Source: JANQOH01 sp965201155 (GTDB lineage Bacteria; Pseudomonadota; Alphaproteobacteria; UBA7887). Taken from it: DNA of 64,000 bases. The stretch is from the NCBI GenBank assembly GCA_965201155.1, contig OZ241752.1, forward strand, positions 248,001 to 312,000. The letters are read 5' to 3'. Both the position numbers and the translations under genes were made by a program. Shown here piece after piece: positions 27,143 to 34,773 of this stretch. The notes below the pieces were generated by a model. That model did no database searches. It was not told the origin of the DNA and saw nothing but the letters and a program-made list of their open reading frames with translations. Position 1 is the first letter of the stretch, and each line of letters starts with the position of its first letter.

Positions 27143-27286
27143 TGCAACAAACCGTTGGCAAGGGCAATGTCAGCACACGCCTCGCCGGCAAGAACGGCGG
27201 GCAGCGCGCATGACAAGTGCGGAACGCCGTAGCGGCTGCATTCGGAAAAACACGAACACCCTGTCGCGCCACCGCACGGCGCCGTC

Positions 27287-27315
27287 ATCATAGCCCCGCC
27301 GGCGCCGCTTGACTA
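27287..27315 (-). promoter_or_regulatory. Candidate gyrA promoter overlapping a divergent minus-35 box
   Basis: On the minus strand TAGTCA (27310-27315), 17 bp and TATGAT (27287-27292) form a good candidate for gyrA. The same bases read on the plus strand as TTGACT (27309-27314), a minus-35-like box for the aminotransferase gene, though its minus-10 is weak. The whole 264-bp divergent gap (27143-27406) holds no other recognisable feature. Confidence 0.42.
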
Positions 27316-27406
27316 CCGGCCACCCGCCCTCATCTTGTCACAGCCGGCACGCGACAAAGCCGGCCTGCTCGCGTATGAATATCGGGTTCACAGCAGGAGG
27401 CAGTGC

Positions 27407-28309
27407 ATGAGCGATCCGTTCCGCGACGGCTGCGCATTTGTCGAAGGCCGCTATATCCCCGTCGCCGAAGCCCGCATCCCGCTTCTCGATTGGGGCTTCC
27501 TGCGCTCCGACGCCAATCAGGACACGGTGACCGTGTGGAACGGCGCGTTTTTCCGCCTTGACGATCATCTCGAGCGGTTCTCGCGCAATATCGCCAGACT
27601 CCGCATGACCGGCCCATACGATGCTGCAGCGCGGCGGCGCATTGTGGTCGAATGCGCGCGCCGCACCGGCCTCCAGCAAGCCTATGTTCAAATGATCATG
27701 ACCAGGGGGCGTCCCCCCGTTGGCTCACGTGACCCGCGGCGCGCCAGCAATGCGTTTTACGTGTTCTGCATCCCTTATGTGTGGATCGCACCGCCGGAAG
27801 TGAAGGCGCGCGGTCTGCACCTGCATGTCAGCGACCGCTGGCGAATCCCCGCGGAATCGGTGGACCCGATGCTGAAGCATTACCATTGGCTCGACTTTGA
27901 AATGGGGTTGTTCGACGCCTATGACCGCGGTGCCGACACTGTCGTGCTCAGCAACCGGCATGGCGGCATCACGGAAGGCCCCGGCTTCAATATTTTCCTG
28001 GTGCAGGGCGGTGCACTGTACACCCCGGCCGACGGCGTTCTGGACGGCATGACGCGGCGCACATTACTTGAATTGTGCGAGGAAGCCGGCGTCGCCTGCC
28101 ACCTGCAAGGCATCCCCCGCGACCGCCTCGCCGCCGCGGAAGAAGTTTTCCTTTCAAGCTCCGCCGGCGGCGTCATTCCCATCACGAAAATCGATGGTGC
28201 GCCGGTGGGTGATGGCGCCCCCGGCCCCCTCACCCGCCGCCTCGACGACCAGTATTGGTCGAAGCGCGCCGCCGGCTGGCACGCCACTCCGGTCGGTCAG
28301 TGCGGCTGA
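27407..28309 (+). CDS. Class IV PLP aminotransferase resembling (R)-amine transaminases
   Basis: 300-residue fold-type IV enzyme. The catalytic lysine is Lys157 (DPMLKHYHW), and Glu190 lies in ITEGPGFNIF. The N-terminal stretch EARIPLLDWGFLRSDANQDT followed by VWNGAFFRLDDHLERF, and FCIPYVWIAPP, are much closer to what I recall of (R)-selective amine:pyruvate transaminases than to the branched-chain enzyme encoded at 14165. Substrate and stereochemistry are inferred from these blocks only; a D-amino-acid transaminase remains possible. The start at 27407 follows AGCAGGAGG; a longer frame from 27335 lacks a binding site. It stands alone, divergent from gyrA. Confidence 0.8.
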   Translation: MSDPFRDGCAFVEGRYIPVAEARIPLLDWGFLRSDANQDTVTVWNGAFFRLDDHLERFSRNIARLRMTGPYDAAARRRIVVECARRTGLQQAYVQMIMTRGRPPVGSRDPRRASNAFYVFCIPYVWIAPPEVKARGLHLHVSDRWRIPAESVDPMLKHYHWLDFEMGLFDAYDRGADTVVLSNRHGGITEGPGFNIFLVQGGALYTPADGVLDGMTRRTLLELCEEAGVACHLQGIPRDRLAAAEEVFLSSSAGGVIPITKIDGAPVGDGAPGPLTRRLDDQYWSKRAAGWHATPVGQCG

Positions 28310-28334
28310 CCTTGCGTCCACGTGCCGGCGCGTT

Positions 28335-28616
28335 TCAATCATCCGACGGGCCGCGGCGGATCGGCGGCATGTCCGTCGTAAACCACTCGCGCAACGGCAG
28401 CAGGCCGGCATCGACCACAAAATAGATCGCCGCCGTCAACACACCTGCCGCCGCGGTGGTCAACAGTCCTTTCTGCCACAGCCGCGGATTTGCCGGGGCG
28501 CCCGCGTCATGCCCCGGTTCCGGGTTCACTGTCCGCCGCACCCCAAGAGGCAGGACAATGAACAGCATTACCCACCAGATCAGAACAAAGACAAAGAGGG
28601 TCTCGGCGGTGCTCAT
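28335..28616 (-). CDS. DUF1467 small membrane protein
   Basis: 93-residue protein with two membrane segments (about 5-24 and 52-70) separated by a polar loop containing VNPEPGHDAGAPANPRLWQK. The order TM-loop with a PG-DPGAPA-like stretch-TM is that of the alphaproteobacterial DUF1467 family. Function unknown. Its ATG overlaps the mce stop as ATGA, so it is coupled to methylmalonyl-CoA epimerase, its usual neighbour. Confidence 0.8.
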   Translation of the reverse strand: MSTAETLFVFVLIWWVMLFIVLPLGVRRTVNPEPGHDAGAPANPRLWQKGLLTTAAAGVLTAAIYFVVDAGLLPLREWFTTDMPPIRRGPSDD

Positions 28617-29020
28617 GACACCTGCTCAAGCTCCACCAGCACCCCGCCCAGGTCCTTGGGATGCAGAAAGATCACCGGATTACCGTGCGCGCCCGGGCGC
28701 GGTTCGCCGTCGCCCAGGACCCTGAGGCCGTCGCGCACCAGCCGGTCGCGCGCATCTCGAATATCGGCAACTTCATAGCAGATATGATGAATGCCGCCGC
28801 CCGGATTGCGCGCCATGAAACCGGCAATCGGCGAATGCGCGCCCAGAGGATGGATCAGTTCGATTTTCGTATTCGGCAGCGTAACAAAAATGGTTGTGAC
28901 GCCGTGCTCCGCCAGATCCACCGGATCGGAGACCTCGGCGCCCAGCGTACTGCGATACAACGCCGCCGCCGCATCGAGGTCGGGCACCGCCACCGCGACA
29001 TGATTGAGTCTTCCGATCAT
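28613..29020 (-). CDS. mce: Methylmalonyl-CoA epimerase
   Basis: 135-residue VOC-fold enzyme that interconverts (S)- and (R)-methylmalonyl-CoA in propionyl-CoA use. Signatures: LNHVAVAVPDLDAAAALYRS, IELIHPLG, GGGIHHICYEVAD and FLHPKDLGGVLVELEQ, with metal ligands His7, His82-83 region and the final Glu. The ATG at 29020 follows GGGAGGGG. In most alphaproteobacteria mce directly follows rnj; here three plus-strand genes separate them. Confidence 0.93.
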   Translation of the reverse strand: MIGRLNHVAVAVPDLDAAAALYRSTLGAEVSDPVDLAEHGVTTIFVTLPNTKIELIHPLGAHSPIAGFMARNPGGGIHHICYEVADIRDARDRLVRDGLRVLGDGEPRPGAHGNPVIFLHPKDLGGVLVELEQVS

Positions 29021-29132
29021 TTCACCCCTCCCCGTTGGCGCGCCACCATATACCATGCCCCCGGCGCTTGCCGCGCCCCTATTCGCCCCTCTACAACAGC
29101 AGCAGACCAAAATGGAACGGAGGCGGTGACCC

Positions 29133-30191
29133 ATGAAAGCAGCCATATTCACATCCCCCGGCGCACCGCTGACGATTGAAACGGTGCCGGATCCTTCACC
29201 GGGAGCGGAAGACCTTGTCATCAAGGTAGGGGCGTGCGGAATCTGCGGTACCGACCTGCATTGGTCGCGTCACACCGACCCGCAGGCCGGCTGGCGGCTT
29301 CTCAAGCCTGGCGCGGTGATGGGACACGAATTCGCCGGCGAGGTCGTGGCGGTGGGGCAGGCCGCGCGCGACCGCTGGCGCGTGGGCGACCGCGTGACGG
29401 CGCAGCCCTTTATCGGCTGCGGCGCCTGTCCCGAATGCCACGCCGGTCGCGCCTATCGATGCGCCGATGTGACCATGCGCGCCGACCTCGAATTGCCGGG
29501 CGCCTACGCCGAATATACGCGCGTCGGCAGCCACAACACCCTGCGCCTGCCCGAAAATGTGAGTTTTGCGGAAGGCGCACTTGTGGAACCGCTCGCAGTG
29601 GGTCTGAACGCGGCGGAAAAGGCGCGCCTGACACCGGCCGATACCGTGCTCATCATCGGCGCGGGACCGGTCGGGCTGGCAGTCTCGCTATGGTGCCGGT
29701 TTCTCGGCGTTCGCCATATCGCAGTCAGCGACCTCGTTGCCAGCCGCGCTGAACAGGCTGCGGACTTTGGCGCCACCGCCGCCATCGACGCGAGCCGCGA
29801 AGACGTCGACAGCCGCGTCATCGCTCTGACCGGTGGTCCGCCGGACGTCGTTTTTGATTGTGTCGGCGTTCCCGGCAGCCTGCAACTCGCCATAGATCAC
29901 GCTCCGCCGGACGCGCGCGTTGTCGTGGTCGGCTTGTGCATGGCGCAGGACCACTTCTACCCGGGCCAGGCTATCGTCAAGGAACTGGACCTGTCCTTCT
30001 CCTTCATCTATCGCAAGCGCCATTTCGATCTCGTGCTCGACGCGCTGGGGCGCGGGCGCGTCAATGGCGCGCGGATGATCACCGACCGTGTGGGGCTGCA
30101 ACAATTCCCCGGCGCCTTCGAGGCTTTGAGAAACCCGTCAGGACAAATCAAGGTAATGCTCGAACCCCGCATCGGAGAGGCCGCCCAATGA
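29133..30191 (+). CDS. Zinc-dependent alcohol dehydrogenase, MDR family
   Basis: 352-residue medium-chain dehydrogenase/reductase. Catalytic zinc residues are Cys37-type in GACGICGTDLH and the GHEFAGEV motif; the structural zinc site with four cysteines is CGACPECHAGRAYRC. The Rossmann domain has VLIIGAGPVGLAVSLW and an acidic residue after beta-2 (VSDLVASRAEQ), suggesting NAD. The substrate is unknown; sorbitol/threonine-type dehydrogenases are the nearest general class. A GGAGG site precedes the ATG. Its stop overlaps the SDR start (ATGA), and both are divergent from mce. Confidence 0.9.
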   Translation: MKAAIFTSPGAPLTIETVPDPSPGAEDLVIKVGACGICGTDLHWSRHTDPQAGWRLLKPGAVMGHEFAGEVVAVGQAARDRWRVGDRVTAQPFIGCGACPECHAGRAYRCADVTMRADLELPGAYAEYTRVGSHNTLRLPENVSFAEGALVEPLAVGLNAAEKARLTPADTVLIIGAGPVGLAVSLWCRFLGVRHIAVSDLVASRAEQAADFGATAAIDASREDVDSRVIALTGGPPDVVFDCVGVPGSLQLAIDHAPPDARVVVVGLCMAQDHFYPGQAIVKELDLSFSFIYRKRHFDLVLDALGRGRVNGARMITDRVGLQQFPGAFEALRNPSGQIKVMLEPRIGEAAQ

Positions 30192-30913
30192 CCAGCGACA
30201 GTCCGGTTTGCCTGATCGCCGGCACCGGCCCTGGAACCGGATATGCTTGCGCACAGCGTTTCGCCGCCGGCGGCTACCGCGTCGCCATGCTCGCCCGCGA
30301 CGAAATGCGCCTCGCCGCATATGAAAGCGACATTCCCGGCAGCAAGGGCTTCGTATGCGACGTCGCTGACCTCGACAACCTAACCAAAACCGCCGAGGCG
30401 ATAACGAACGGGATGGGCGCCCCCCGCGTCCTGATCCACAACGCCGTTTCCGGTGTGCTGGACGGCGGCGGCGCAGCAACCTTTCTTGAAAGCGAGCCGA
30501 CGCGCCTCGAACGCAATTTCCGCGTCAATACGACCTCGCTGCTCTATCTTGCACGCGCCCTCGCGCCGGCAATGATCGACGCAGGTGACGGCGCCATCAT
30601 CGTCACGGGCAATACCTCCGCGCTGCGCGGCCGTCCGCGCTTTGCCTATTTTGCGCCCACCAAGGCGGCCCAGCGTGTTCTCGCCGAATCCATGGCCCGC
30701 CATCTCGGCCCGAAAGGCGTCCATGTCGCGTACATCGTGGTCGATGCCGCCATTGACACGCCGCGCACGCGGCCGATATTTGCCGCCGACAAACCGGACG
30801 ATTTCTTTTGCAAACCCTCCGCTATCGCTGCCGAAGCATTCCATGTTGCCCATCAGGACAGGTCCGCATGGTCGTTCAACGTTGAACTGCGGCCCGACAT
30901 GGAAAACTGGTAG
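30188..30913 (+). CDS. SDR-family oxidoreductase with Phe at the catalytic Tyr position
   Basis: 241-residue short-chain dehydrogenase-like protein. The cofactor loop is LIAGTGPGTGYA and the second block is VLIHNAVSG (NNAG equivalent). The active-site region reads RFAYFAPTKAA: counting back from the catalytic Lys, the Tyr position of YxxxK holds Phe, and a tyrosine sits one residue earlier. A subgroup with FAxxK at this site and a WSFNVELRP-type C-terminus exists and is poorly characterised. The reaction is therefore uncertain. Coupled to the upstream alcohol dehydrogenase by a 4-bp overlap. Confidence 0.82.
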   Translation: MTSDSPVCLIAGTGPGTGYACAQRFAAGGYRVAMLARDEMRLAAYESDIPGSKGFVCDVADLDNLTKTAEAITNGMGAPRVLIHNAVSGVLDGGGAATFLESEPTRLERNFRVNTTSLLYLARALAPAMIDAGDGAIIVTGNTSALRGRPRFAYFAPTKAAQRVLAESMARHLGPKGVHVAYIVVDAAIDTPRTRPIFAADKPDDFFCKPSAIAAEAFHVAHQDRSAWSFNVELRPDMENW

Positions 30914-30928
30914 GATGCAGGAAACCCC

Positions 30929-31585
30929 ATGCCGCTGCTGACCGTCATTCTCGCGCTTCAGTTTATCGGCGCAGTTCATGCGTTGCGTCGCGGTGTCCCC
31001 GTCGGACTGGCGTTCGCCATCGCCATCCTGCCGATCGTCGGCGGACTCATCTATGTTGTTGCCGTCCTCGTGCCGGCTCTTCGCCCCGGCCCGGACAATG
31101 CCGGTGCCACAGCGCTGCTGGGTTCGGCCGATGCGGCAATGGCGCGAGGCGACTCGTCGCAGGCCATTGCACTCTATCGCGAATGCCTGGACGGTCCCGC
31201 CTTCAACGACCCGGAGACCATGCTCAAGCTGGCGCAGGCCTACATCACCGAAGACCATCCGGCAGCAGCGCGTGAAACCCTTGAAGCTCTCGCCAGGGCA
31301 GTGCCCGATTTTCGCTCGACCGAAGGGCAGCTTCTCTATGCGCGGGCGCTCGAACTCGAAGGGCGAACCGCTGACGCGCTGCGCGAATATGAAGCCATCT
31401 GCGCCGGCTCCGACAACCCCGAAGCCCGTTGCCGCCACGCACTCCTGCTCAAGGCGGCGGGAGAGGATGAAAAGGCGCGCATCCTGTTCGACGAGTTGCT
31501 GGCCGCGCACGCGGATCCCGGCGCGAAACGCGCGCGCAGAAATGACCGGAAATGGATCGAAATCGCGAGGGCGGAACGCGGCTGA
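30929..31585 (+). CDS. Membrane-anchored TPR-repeat protein
   Basis: 218-residue protein with two hydrophobic segments at the N-terminus (about 3-18 and 24-46) followed by a helical region from residue 57 with three to four tetratricopeptide-like repeats (AMARGDSSQAIALYRECL; LKLAQAYITEDHPAAARETL; LYARALELEGRTADALREYE; LKAAGEDEKARILFDELL). TPR domains mediate protein-protein contacts; the partner is unknown. It lies 15 bp after the SDR gene and converges on rnj with 10 bp between stops. Confidence 0.8.
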   Translation: MPLLTVILALQFIGAVHALRRGVPVGLAFAIAILPIVGGLIYVVAVLVPALRPGPDNAGATALLGSADAAMARGDSSQAIALYRECLDGPAFNDPETMLKLAQAYITEDHPAAARETLEALARAVPDFRSTEGQLLYARALELEGRTADALREYEAICAGSDNPEARCRHALLLKAAGEDEKARILFDELLAAHADPGAKRARRNDRKWIEIARAERG

Positions 31586-31595
31586 GCCTCTCGCC

Positions 31596-33257
31596 TCAAC
31601 CTGCGAGGCGCACAACCTCCACGCCGATGGACGGCCGCTTGTGCGCCGTTCGGCGCAGCGCCCGGCGCACACAATTTCGCGCCGCCTCGCCGAGAACCTC
31701 ATCCCTGGACCGGGCGCCTCGCGGCACCGAGTCAATGGCGGCTGCGAGCGCCTCTTCGAGGCCGCCATCCGCGAGACCGTCTTCGATATGCAGACCCTCG
31801 GCCCGCCAGCGGGGAGCGGAGACGAGCCTGCCCCTCCCATCCACCACCAGAACCACGAAAACGGCGCCTTCCCGCATCAGCCGCCGACGGGTGCGCAGGA
31901 TATCCGTATCGAATGGCAGCAGCGTCTGGCCGTCAAGCACCAGCCGGCCGGTTTCCACGCGCTCGATCACGGCCGCCGGCCCCGGAGCCAGGCGAAGCAC
32001 ATCCCCGTTTCGCACCACAGGCACCTGCGCGATGCCGTTGGCGCAGCCCAGTGCGGCATGAGCCGCCAGATGGCGCGCCTCGCCATGCACCGGCACCAGA
32101 ATATCCGGACGCACCCAGCGATGAAAGCACGTCAGTTCGTCACCCATCGCGTGTCCCGACACGTGAACGAAATGATCTTTCTCCGTGATCAGCTCTATAC
32201 CCGCATCGATCAGGTAATTGTGCAGCCGGTTGATCGGCGGCTCGTTGCCCGGGATGATCTTTGAGGAGAAGATCACCGTGTCGCCGGCCGACAAGGTAAT
32301 ATGCGGATGGTCGCCAGCCGCGATCCTGTACATCGCGGCACGGGGTTCTCCCTGACAGCCGGTGGCGATCAGCAGCAATTTGTCCGGCGGCAGATAGCCG
32401 GCTTCCGTATCGGGCACGAAGGGCGGCAGATCGGTGAGATAACCGGCCTCGCGCGCGGTTTCGACATTGCGCCACAAACTGCGTCCCGCCAGTACCACAT
32501 GACGCCCGTGTCGTGCGGCTATCTTCGCCAATGTCTCGATACGCGCCCCATTCGAGGCAAAGGTCGTCACCGCAACGCGGCCATCTCTCGCGCCGATCAG
32601 CTCATCAAGACTGCGCCGCAACGCGCCTTCCGACCCCGATACGCCCTTGCGCGTGGCATTGGTGGAATCGCAAATCAGTGCCCTTACCCCTTCATGACCC
32701 ACCGCTTCCAGCACGCCGTGATGGACGGTGTCGCCGATCAGCGGCTCCGGGTCGATCTTGAAGTCTCCGCTGTGGACGATGGTGCCGAGCCGCGTACGCA
32801 CAATCACCGAGTTCGGCTCCAGGATGGAATGCGTCACCGTCACGAATTCGATATCGAACGGTCCCAGTTCGAAGCGCGCGCCCAGCGGAATTTCGCGCAG
32901 GTCGGCTTCCTCTTCGAGACCGGCATCGGCGAACTTGCGCCGCATCAGCGCAGCCGTGAACGGCGTGGCGTAGATGGGACATCGCAATTGCGGCCACAAA
33001 TATGCGACTGCGCCGAGATGATCCTCATGGCCATGGGTCAGCACGATCGCTTCCAGCGCCTGCCGCCGTTCCACGATAAATCCGGGGTCCGGCAGGATCA
33101 GGTCAACCCCTGGCAAATGGTCGTTGGCGAACGTGACGCCGCAATCAAGCATCACCCACCGGCCGTCAATGCCGTACAGATTGAGATTCATGCCGATCTC
33201 GCCCGTGCCGCCGAGTGGCACGAAGACCAGCGAATTATCGAATTCTACACAGCTCAC
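31596..33257 (-). CDS. rnj: Ribonuclease J
   Basis: Metallo-beta-lactamase/beta-CASP exo- and endoribonuclease that processes and degrades mRNA and matures rRNA in alphaproteobacteria. 553 residues. The zinc-binding motif HGHEDH is at 75-80, preceded by FVPLGGTGEIGMNLNLYG; later blocks are HSGDFKID, CDSTNA, and the beta-CASP part with ATGCQGEP, HVSGHA and PVHGEARHL. The GTG at 33257 overlaps the coaX stop as GTGA and is chosen here; an ATG at 33278 is the alternative and would overlap coaX by 25 bp. Last gene of the nuo-birA-coaX-rnj run. Confidence 0.94.
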   Translation of the reverse strand: MSCVEFDNSLVFVPLGGTGEIGMNLNLYGIDGRWVMLDCGVTFANDHLPGVDLILPDPGFIVERRQALEAIVLTHGHEDHLGAVAYLWPQLRCPIYATPFTAALMRRKFADAGLEEEADLREIPLGARFELGPFDIEFVTVTHSILEPNSVIVRTRLGTIVHSGDFKIDPEPLIGDTVHHGVLEAVGHEGVRALICDSTNATRKGVSGSEGALRRSLDELIGARDGRVAVTTFASNGARIETLAKIAARHGRHVVLAGRSLWRNVETAREAGYLTDLPPFVPDTEAGYLPPDKLLLIATGCQGEPRAAMYRIAAGDHPHITLSAGDTVIFSSKIIPGNEPPINRLHNYLIDAGIELITEKDHFVHVSGHAMGDELTCFHRWVRPDILVPVHGEARHLAAHAALGCANGIAQVPVVRNGDVLRLAPGPAAVIERVETGRLVLDGQTLLPFDTDILRTRRRLMREGAVFVVLVVDGRGRLVSAPRWRAEGLHIEDGLADGGLEEALAAAIDSVPRGARSRDEVLGEAARNCVRRALRRTAHKRPSIGVEVVRLAG

Positions 33258-34030
33258 TGATTCAACCGATGGAGGCACATGAGGCCGTAGAGGGTGAGAT
33301 CAGGCGCCACCAGGTCGATCACTCCGGTTGCGTTCTTGAACAACGGCGCGAGGCCGCCCGTCGCAATCACGGTCATCGGCACGTCCATTTCGCCCTTGAT
33401 ACGCGCAACCAGTCCTTCCAGCAACCCGACATAGCCCCAATAGACACCGGACTGCATGGCGGAAACCGTTCCCGTCCCGATCACACGGCGTGGCCGTTCC
33501 ACAGCCACCCGCGGCAGCCGCGCCGCAGCGCGTTCCAGGGCCTCGATGGACAAATTCACTCCCGGCGCAATGACGCCCCCTTCATAATCTCCCTTCGCAC
33601 TCACCACGTCGAACGTGGTGGCCGTGCCGAAGTCGATCACGATCAACCACCCGTCGTGACTCGCGTGGGCTGCCACGGCATTGACCAGTCGGTCGGCACC
33701 GACTTCGTGCGGGCGCTCGACATTCACCGCGAGGCCCAGCCGCAGCCCCTTCCCGACCACCAGCGGCTCGCGGCGGAAATAATTCCGGCACAACGCCTCG
33801 ATCTCGAACAGCGCCTGCGGTACCACCGTCGCGACGATGGCGCCCCCGACCTGCGCCGGCGCGATGCCTTCCAGCGCCATGAGTTGGGTCAGCCACACCG
33901 CATATTCGTCGGCCGTGCGGTTGATGACGGTCGCCGTTCTCCAGCGCATCACCAAACGCTCGCCGTCGAATAACGCAAAGATCACATTGGTATTGCCCGC
34001 ATCGACCGCAAGCAACAGGGGTGCGCTCAT
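33254..34030 (-). CDS. coaX: Type III pantothenate kinase
   Basis: First step of coenzyme A synthesis. 258 residues of the ASKHA fold: phosphate 1 motif LAVDAGNTNVIFALF at the N-terminus, GADRLVNAVAA, VIDFGTATTFDVV (phosphate 2) and GGVIAPGVNLS, then TGTVSAMQSGVYWGY and VIATGGLAPL. Type III enzymes are not feedback-inhibited by CoA. Start and stop both overlap the neighbours (birA and rnj) by 4 bp. Confidence 0.95.
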   Translation of the reverse strand: MSAPLLLAVDAGNTNVIFALFDGERLVMRWRTATVINRTADEYAVWLTQLMALEGIAPAQVGGAIVATVVPQALFEIEALCRNYFRREPLVVGKGLRLGLAVNVERPHEVGADRLVNAVAAHASHDGWLIVIDFGTATTFDVVSAKGDYEGGVIAPGVNLSIEALERAAARLPRVAVERPRRVIGTGTVSAMQSGVYWGYVGLLEGLVARIKGEMDVPMTVIATGGLAPLFKNATGVIDLVAPDLTLYGLMCLHRLNQ

Positions 34031-34773
34031 GCGCCCGCCGGGAATATGTCACCTGCAGTAATGCGCCGCGTTCCGTCTTTCTGGCGCAGCAACAACGCGC
34101 CATCCGCCGCTATATCGTCGAAAATGCCCGTCAGGACTTCGCTTCCGGTCCGTACTTCAATCTCTTCTCCGCGCCCTTGCGCGCGTGCCAGCCACGCCTC
34201 GCGAACCGGCGCAAAACCCTGGGCCTGCCAAACACCGCGCCAGGCAAAAAAGCGATGCACGAAACGGCGCATCACGACCGCCGGCGTGAGATTCCTGACA
34301 CCTTCCTCGGCGAGGTTCGTCGCCGGCCACGAGGTATTTTCAGGATGCGCAACAAGATTGACGCCGATGCCCAGCACCAACCATTCAAGCCGCCCGCCTG
34401 CGCCGGCCGAGGACTCCAGCAGCATTCCCATGCATTTGCGGCCATTGGCCATGATGTCATTGGGCCATTTGTGGGTGATTTTCACACGCCGCGGTGCCGC
34501 CGCGACAAGCACATCGCCGAGGCTTATCGCGGCCACGAACGACAGCCGCGCCGCCTCGTCGATCGGCTGCGCCGGCCGCAGCAGCAGCGACATGTAGAGA
34601 TTGCCCTCGGGCGATTCCCACCGGCGCCCGCGCCGCCCCCGCCCTGCCGTCTGGCTGCGCGCGGAAATCAGGGTTCCTTCCGGCGCACCGGCCTCGGCGC
34701 GCCGGCGCACTTCGGCATTGGTGCTGTCAACCTCATCCAGGGAGATGAGGTGAATTTCGGGAGGAAGGATCAT
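34027..34773 (-). CDS. birA: Biotin-[acetyl-CoA-carboxylase] ligase, monofunctional
   Basis: 248-residue biotin protein ligase that attaches biotin to carboxylase carrier domains. Signatures: DEVDSTNAEVRRRAEAG, SQTAGRGRRGRRWESPEGNL (biotin-AMP loop), KWPNDIM and GIGVNLVAHPE. It starts directly with the catalytic domain and has no N-terminal helix-turn-helix, so it should not act as a repressor of biotin genes. Its start overlaps nuoN by 4 bp, the standard alphaproteobacterial tail of the nuo operon. Confidence 0.94.
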   Translation of the reverse strand: MILPPEIHLISLDEVDSTNAEVRRRAEAGAPEGTLISARSQTAGRGRRGRRWESPEGNLYMSLLLRPAQPIDEAARLSFVAAISLGDVLVAAAPRRVKITHKWPNDIMANGRKCMGMLLESSAGAGGRLEWLVLGIGVNLVAHPENTSWPATNLAEEGVRNLTPAVVMRRFVHRFFAWRGVWQAQGFAPVREAWLARAQGRGEEIEVRTGSEVLTGIFDDIAADGALLLRQKDGTRRITAGDIFPAGA

